The notes under the pieces are model-generated. The model did not search any database and had not been told where the DNA came from. It saw nothing but the letters and a program-made list of their open reading frames with translations. A program made the translations under genes and the position numbers. A stretch of 64,000 nucleotides of DNA from Euglena gracilis (Eukaryota; Euglenida; Euglenophyceae; Euglenales). Shown one piece after another: positions 61,552 to 64,000 of the stretch; position 1 is the first letter of the stretch, and every line of letters starts with the position of its first letter. Where the stretch lies: NCBI GenBank assembly GCA_039621445.1, contig CP154954.1, positions 19,020,642-19,084,641 of the forward strand, written 5' to 3'.

Positions 61552-62820
61552 AACGTGCCTCCACTCTGATGAGATACAACAGGGCCTTCAGAAAATTGTA
61601 TGTGCTGCTGCAAGGCAAGGGTCTGGACCCCCTGCAGGCAACCACCTTGGACATTGTGCACAGCATCCTGGAGCTGCACAGAATGACGAGTGCTGACGCC
61701 AGAAACGCTTTATTTGCAGTCACATCACTCCCTGGTTTCCAACGTGTCTCTTTTCACCCTTTGTTGAAGGATGTTAAATCCTGTTGGAATAAAAATGTTC
61801 AGAAATATGCAACCTTTTGGGATCCCCTGCCCATCTTACAGAAACTGGGGGAGGGGGGTCCACTGGACATCATGGCCACCAGTGAGTTGAGACTCAGAAT
61901 CATTTTGTTGTTCAGACTCTTTGCCTTACACAGGGGTATTGATTTGGCCAGAACACAGAGATCTCTCTCTGTGGTTGGTGAAAAGATTTTCGTTTTGTTC
62001 CAGAGAAAGGGCTGGAAAGTGCCAAAGTGGGAACAACTCTTGAAAAATGATTCCAACCCCCTTTTACCCCCTTATCATGTCATGTTAGAGTATGTGAAAC
62101 GTACATCCTTTTTGCCCCTGGGGGACCATTACTCTGGAGTTTGGATGGGAAAAAACCCCTCACCTCCAATACCATTAATTCTTTGGCAAAAGATCTCATG
62201 GAAAAATTTGGATTCCCCGTGTCTCACTGGACTGCTCATTCTACAAGGGGTGCTGGAGTGCTGATGTACAAAACCTTGGGGTTTTCAAGTGAAGAAGTGT
62301 GTGAACTTGGCCAATGGAAAAATTCACAAGTCTTTTCAGCACACTAACCCCCCCCCCCAAAATAAGACCCGGGTCTTATTTTTGGGTCCGTTGCTGGAAA
62401 CCTCCAGGGGGGGGGTCTTATTTTTGGGGGGGTCTTATTTTTCGTTTTTTTCTTGACCGACCCGGGCCCGAAAAAAACATCATTTTTGAGGTTCCCAAAA
62501 ACACTTGAAATTTTCCTTCGGCGCTTCGCGCCATGTGTACATTTGTGTAAGTTGACATTCGGCATGTTTTTTTTGCACTTCAGGAATCTGAAATTTTTTG
62601 AAATTTCATCATTTTTGTGTGTGAAATTTGGGTTTTTGGCAATTTCTCAGGGAAAATTTTCACCGTCCCCGGCGCTTCGCGCCGTCAGGGGGGGTCTTAT
62701 TTATGGGGGGGGTCTTATTTTTGGATTTTTGCTCGATCGGCCCAGAGGGGGTCTTATTTTTTTTGGGGGGGTCTTATTTTTTGGGGGGGTCTTATTTTTT
62801 TGGGGGTTTATTTAAGATTG
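61443..62820 (+). pseudogene. DIRS C tyrosine recombinase, interrupted at the catalytic Tyr codon
   Basis: The N-terminal part QHCFRFLLEQQTVSASQIDI, core QKYATFWDPLPILQKLGEGG and LRLRIILLFRLFALHRGIDL (first catalytic Arg in HRG) run in one frame to about 62160. It then shifts to the frame with SNTINSLAKDLMEKFGFPVS, AHSTRGAGVLMYKTLG (His and Arg) and VCELGQWKNSQVFSAH followed by TAA. The expected tyrosine is split by the inserted element 62347-62808; the codon resumes after it, followed by LRLGAVEKAEKYS. Confidence 0.8.
62347..62808. mobile_element. C-rich TA-flanked element inserted in the DIRS C recombinase
   Basis: Left (TA)ACCCCCCCCCCCCAAAATAAGAC and right GTCTTATTTTTTTGGGGGTT(TA); TA at 62345-62346 and 62809-62810. 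The interior is tandem GGGGGGGTCTTATTTTT units at both ends and an AT-rich middle with GGCGCTTCGCGCC hairpins. No coding. Excising it with one TA restores TAT at the recombinase tyrosine. Confidence 0.8.
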
Positions 62821-62873
62821 GGTGCAGTGGAAAAGGCGGAAAAATATTCATTAAGGCAAGGGGCGCGCACAAC

Positions 62874-62909
62874 ACCTCACCCCCAGAGTGTGCGCAGCCC
62901 GAATGGTCT
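62874..62909. repeat. Internal complementary region of DIRS C
   Basis: CACCCCCAGAGTGTGCGCAG followed by CCCGAATGGTC is the reverse complement of the outer left repeat, with one or no mismatch. Confidence 0.8.
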
Positions 62910-63101
62910 GGCACTCCCAGTGAGGATGACCTGGGGGGAACGGATCATGAGGGCGAAGCACAAGAGGGGGTGATCCCACCCATCCCAACCCCAAAAAACG
63001 CCCACCCCCCGTCCCCCCCCACTGGGGGGGAAGCGAGCCCGCAAGCCAGAGAAAGGGCCCCTCCGGTTCACCTTCACCAGGACGTTGTCGGAGACATCAG
63101 G

Positions 63102-63193
63102 AACGCCAACTCCGGCAACAAAAAGCAGTAAGAAAGTCCTCGCCAAAAAACAATCACACAGCAAGCCGGCAAAAGAAGCAGGACCTCACCCCC
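63102..63193. repeat. Right inverted terminal repeat of DIRS C
   Basis: Inverse partner of 58121-58231, with a few mismatches (GTGTGATTGTTTTTTGGCGAGGA versus GTGTGGTTGTTTTTGGCGAGGT). Confidence 0.85.
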
Positions 63194-63572
63194 CTTTTTT
63201 GCTTCGCCCTCATGTTCCGGTACTCCCAGGTCATCCTCCCTGGGAGTGCCCGCAATATGGCTTCGCAAGGGAAAAGTGCGGAGCCCGAGGTCCCTGGTTC
63301 TGTTCTCCTAGTTCGCACCTCGCCGTCCGAGAAAGCCTTGCGCTTTTAAGACGGGGCGTGAAATGGGCGCGAAATCACTCTCACCCCAAAGGCTGATGGA
63401 AATTGACGATGGGCAAATATCCACCGTGGAAGTTGAAAGCACAATGCCTCAAACGTGTCAGCGACCAACAATCCAACAGCCAGCATTTTGACACTAAGAA
63501 ACACAACAATAATGCTTGACTCCCGTGCATTAAATGAACTTTGGCCGATAGAATAATAATGTGGCTGTCACT
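63194..63572. other. Spacer between DIRS C and the next gene
   Basis: No gene seen. GCTTCGCCCTCATGTTCCGGTACTCCCAGGTCATCCTCCC at 63206-63245 is the inverse of 62908-62965, so terminal-repeat-related sequence extends somewhat beyond the core repeats. Confidence 0.5.
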
Positions 63573-63826
63573 AAAGCTGGAGGAAGAGGAGGAGGAGGAG
63601 GACGCTCGCGGCCAAAACCCAGACGGAAGCGGTGCGGGTGACGGCATGGGACTCGAACACAGCGAACTCGCCAGTGTGGTACAGCCCGAACGTGACCGTG
63701 CGGGCCTCCTCGTCCACCCCCACAAGGGAGGAGGCGTTGGAGGAGGACGCGCGCGCCGCCGCGGTGGGCTCTAGCCATTGCCCTCCGTCCCACCACAGCA
63801 CCATCAACTTCTGGAGGTTGAGAGCA
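63573..63826 (-). CDS. Last exon of a single-pass membrane protein
   Basis: On the minus strand, after an acceptor-like AACCTCCAG| (about 63827), the frame reads KLMVLWWDGGQWLEPTAAAR, EARTVTFGLYHTGEFAVFES, then ASVWVLAASVLLLLLFLQL and stop at 63573. The ATFGLYHTGEFAVF pattern (an all-beta edge strand before a membrane helix) recalls juxtamembrane modules that follow REJ/GAIN-like extracellular regions, with a C-terminal anchor and almost no cytoplasmic tail. The rest of the gene lies beyond the window or in further exons upstream. The family is not firmly identified. Confidence 0.55.
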
Positions 63827-64000
63827 GGATGCTGCTTCCATTATTGCGATTCACGAGGGCAAGTCATGGGGTGAGAAGGGCAAACCATAGCCAGCCACTC
63901 GGTTCCCAAAGAAGAAAATAATAAACACCAACCCAGATATCACACGCCAATACTGGCAATGTTGTCAAAAATGCGGTGTACGATCCAGCGCCTGCACCCT

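Larger units (their letters stand above)
58121..63193 (+). mobile_element. DIRS-like element C (most complete)
   Basis: The left terminal repeat 58121-58231 and right repeat 63102-63193 are inverse (GTGAGGTCCTGCTTCTTTTG, GCCGGCTTG, TTTCTTACTGCTTTTTGTTG). The internal complementary region 62874-62909 (ACCTCACCCCCAGAGTGTGC..GCCCGAATGG) is the inverse of 58122-58153, as needed for DIRS replication through a circular intermediate. Gag-like ORF, RT, RNase H and recombinase follow in order. Damage: frame changes near 60600 and 62160 and an inserted element in the recombinase's last codons. Confidence 0.85.

Noticed and set aside
11-64000. Bacterial or organellar origin
   Set aside because: No operons or ribosome-binding sites, DIRS and hAT-type elements, split exon-like islands and Pol III-type tRNA signals all indicate nuclear eukaryotic DNA.

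Overview
The window reads as nuclear DNA of a eukaryote with a large, transposon-rich genome, probably a unicellular alga or other protist; I cannot name the lineage. The evidence is tRNA-like genes with internal A/B boxes and T-run terminators, exon-like islands bounded by AG...GT, non-autonomous hAT-like elements with 8-bp target duplications, a decayed non-LTR retrotransposon with a restriction-like endonuclease tail, and three DIRS-type (tyrosine-recombinase) retroelements. There are no bacterial operons, no rRNA and no CRISPR array. Long runs of G or C occur throughout, mostly at the ends of short inverted-repeat elements.

Layout. 1-6860: a tandem segmental duplication of about 3.37 kb. 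It is made of a roughly 116-bp satellite ('CCCTTGTGTCTCCAAG...GTTTTGGGGGGCAA') into which a 1.8-kb tRNA-bearing element and a 0.67-kb hAT-like element had inserted before the duplication. 6860-8040: inverted-repeat elements and a dispersed CCGGTTCGGGC palindrome. 8043-15934: the scattered remains of one minus-strand non-LTR reverse transcriptase ORF, broken by at least seven later insertions; four of them can be excised at their target duplications, and in three of those cases the family motifs rejoin. 15935-27480: stacked inverted-repeat elements, a 1.1-kb direct duplication (21.5-23.3 kb), 32-bp minisatellites, fold-back elements, and one exon-like island at 23.9 kb. 27480-50450: mostly plus-strand exon-like islands (coiled-coil, Ala/Glu/Arg/Gln-rich) separated by very long introns or spacers full of C/G-run elements, consistent with one or a few large genes that I do not recognise. 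50540-63200: three DIRS-like elements, A (minus), B (minus) and C (plus), each with inverted terminal repeats; A and C also show an internal complementary region. 63573-63830: the last exon of a minus-strand gene ending in a transmembrane helix.

How the parts relate. No element encodes a visible DDE or hAT transposase here, so the DNA elements are non-autonomous. The DIRS elements carry gag-like, RT, RNase H and tyrosine-recombinase regions, but each is damaged: A lacks RNase H through an in-frame deletion, B is frameshifted, and C carries a TA-flanked element inserted exactly inside the codon of the catalytic tyrosine. Host coding capacity looks small relative to repeat content.
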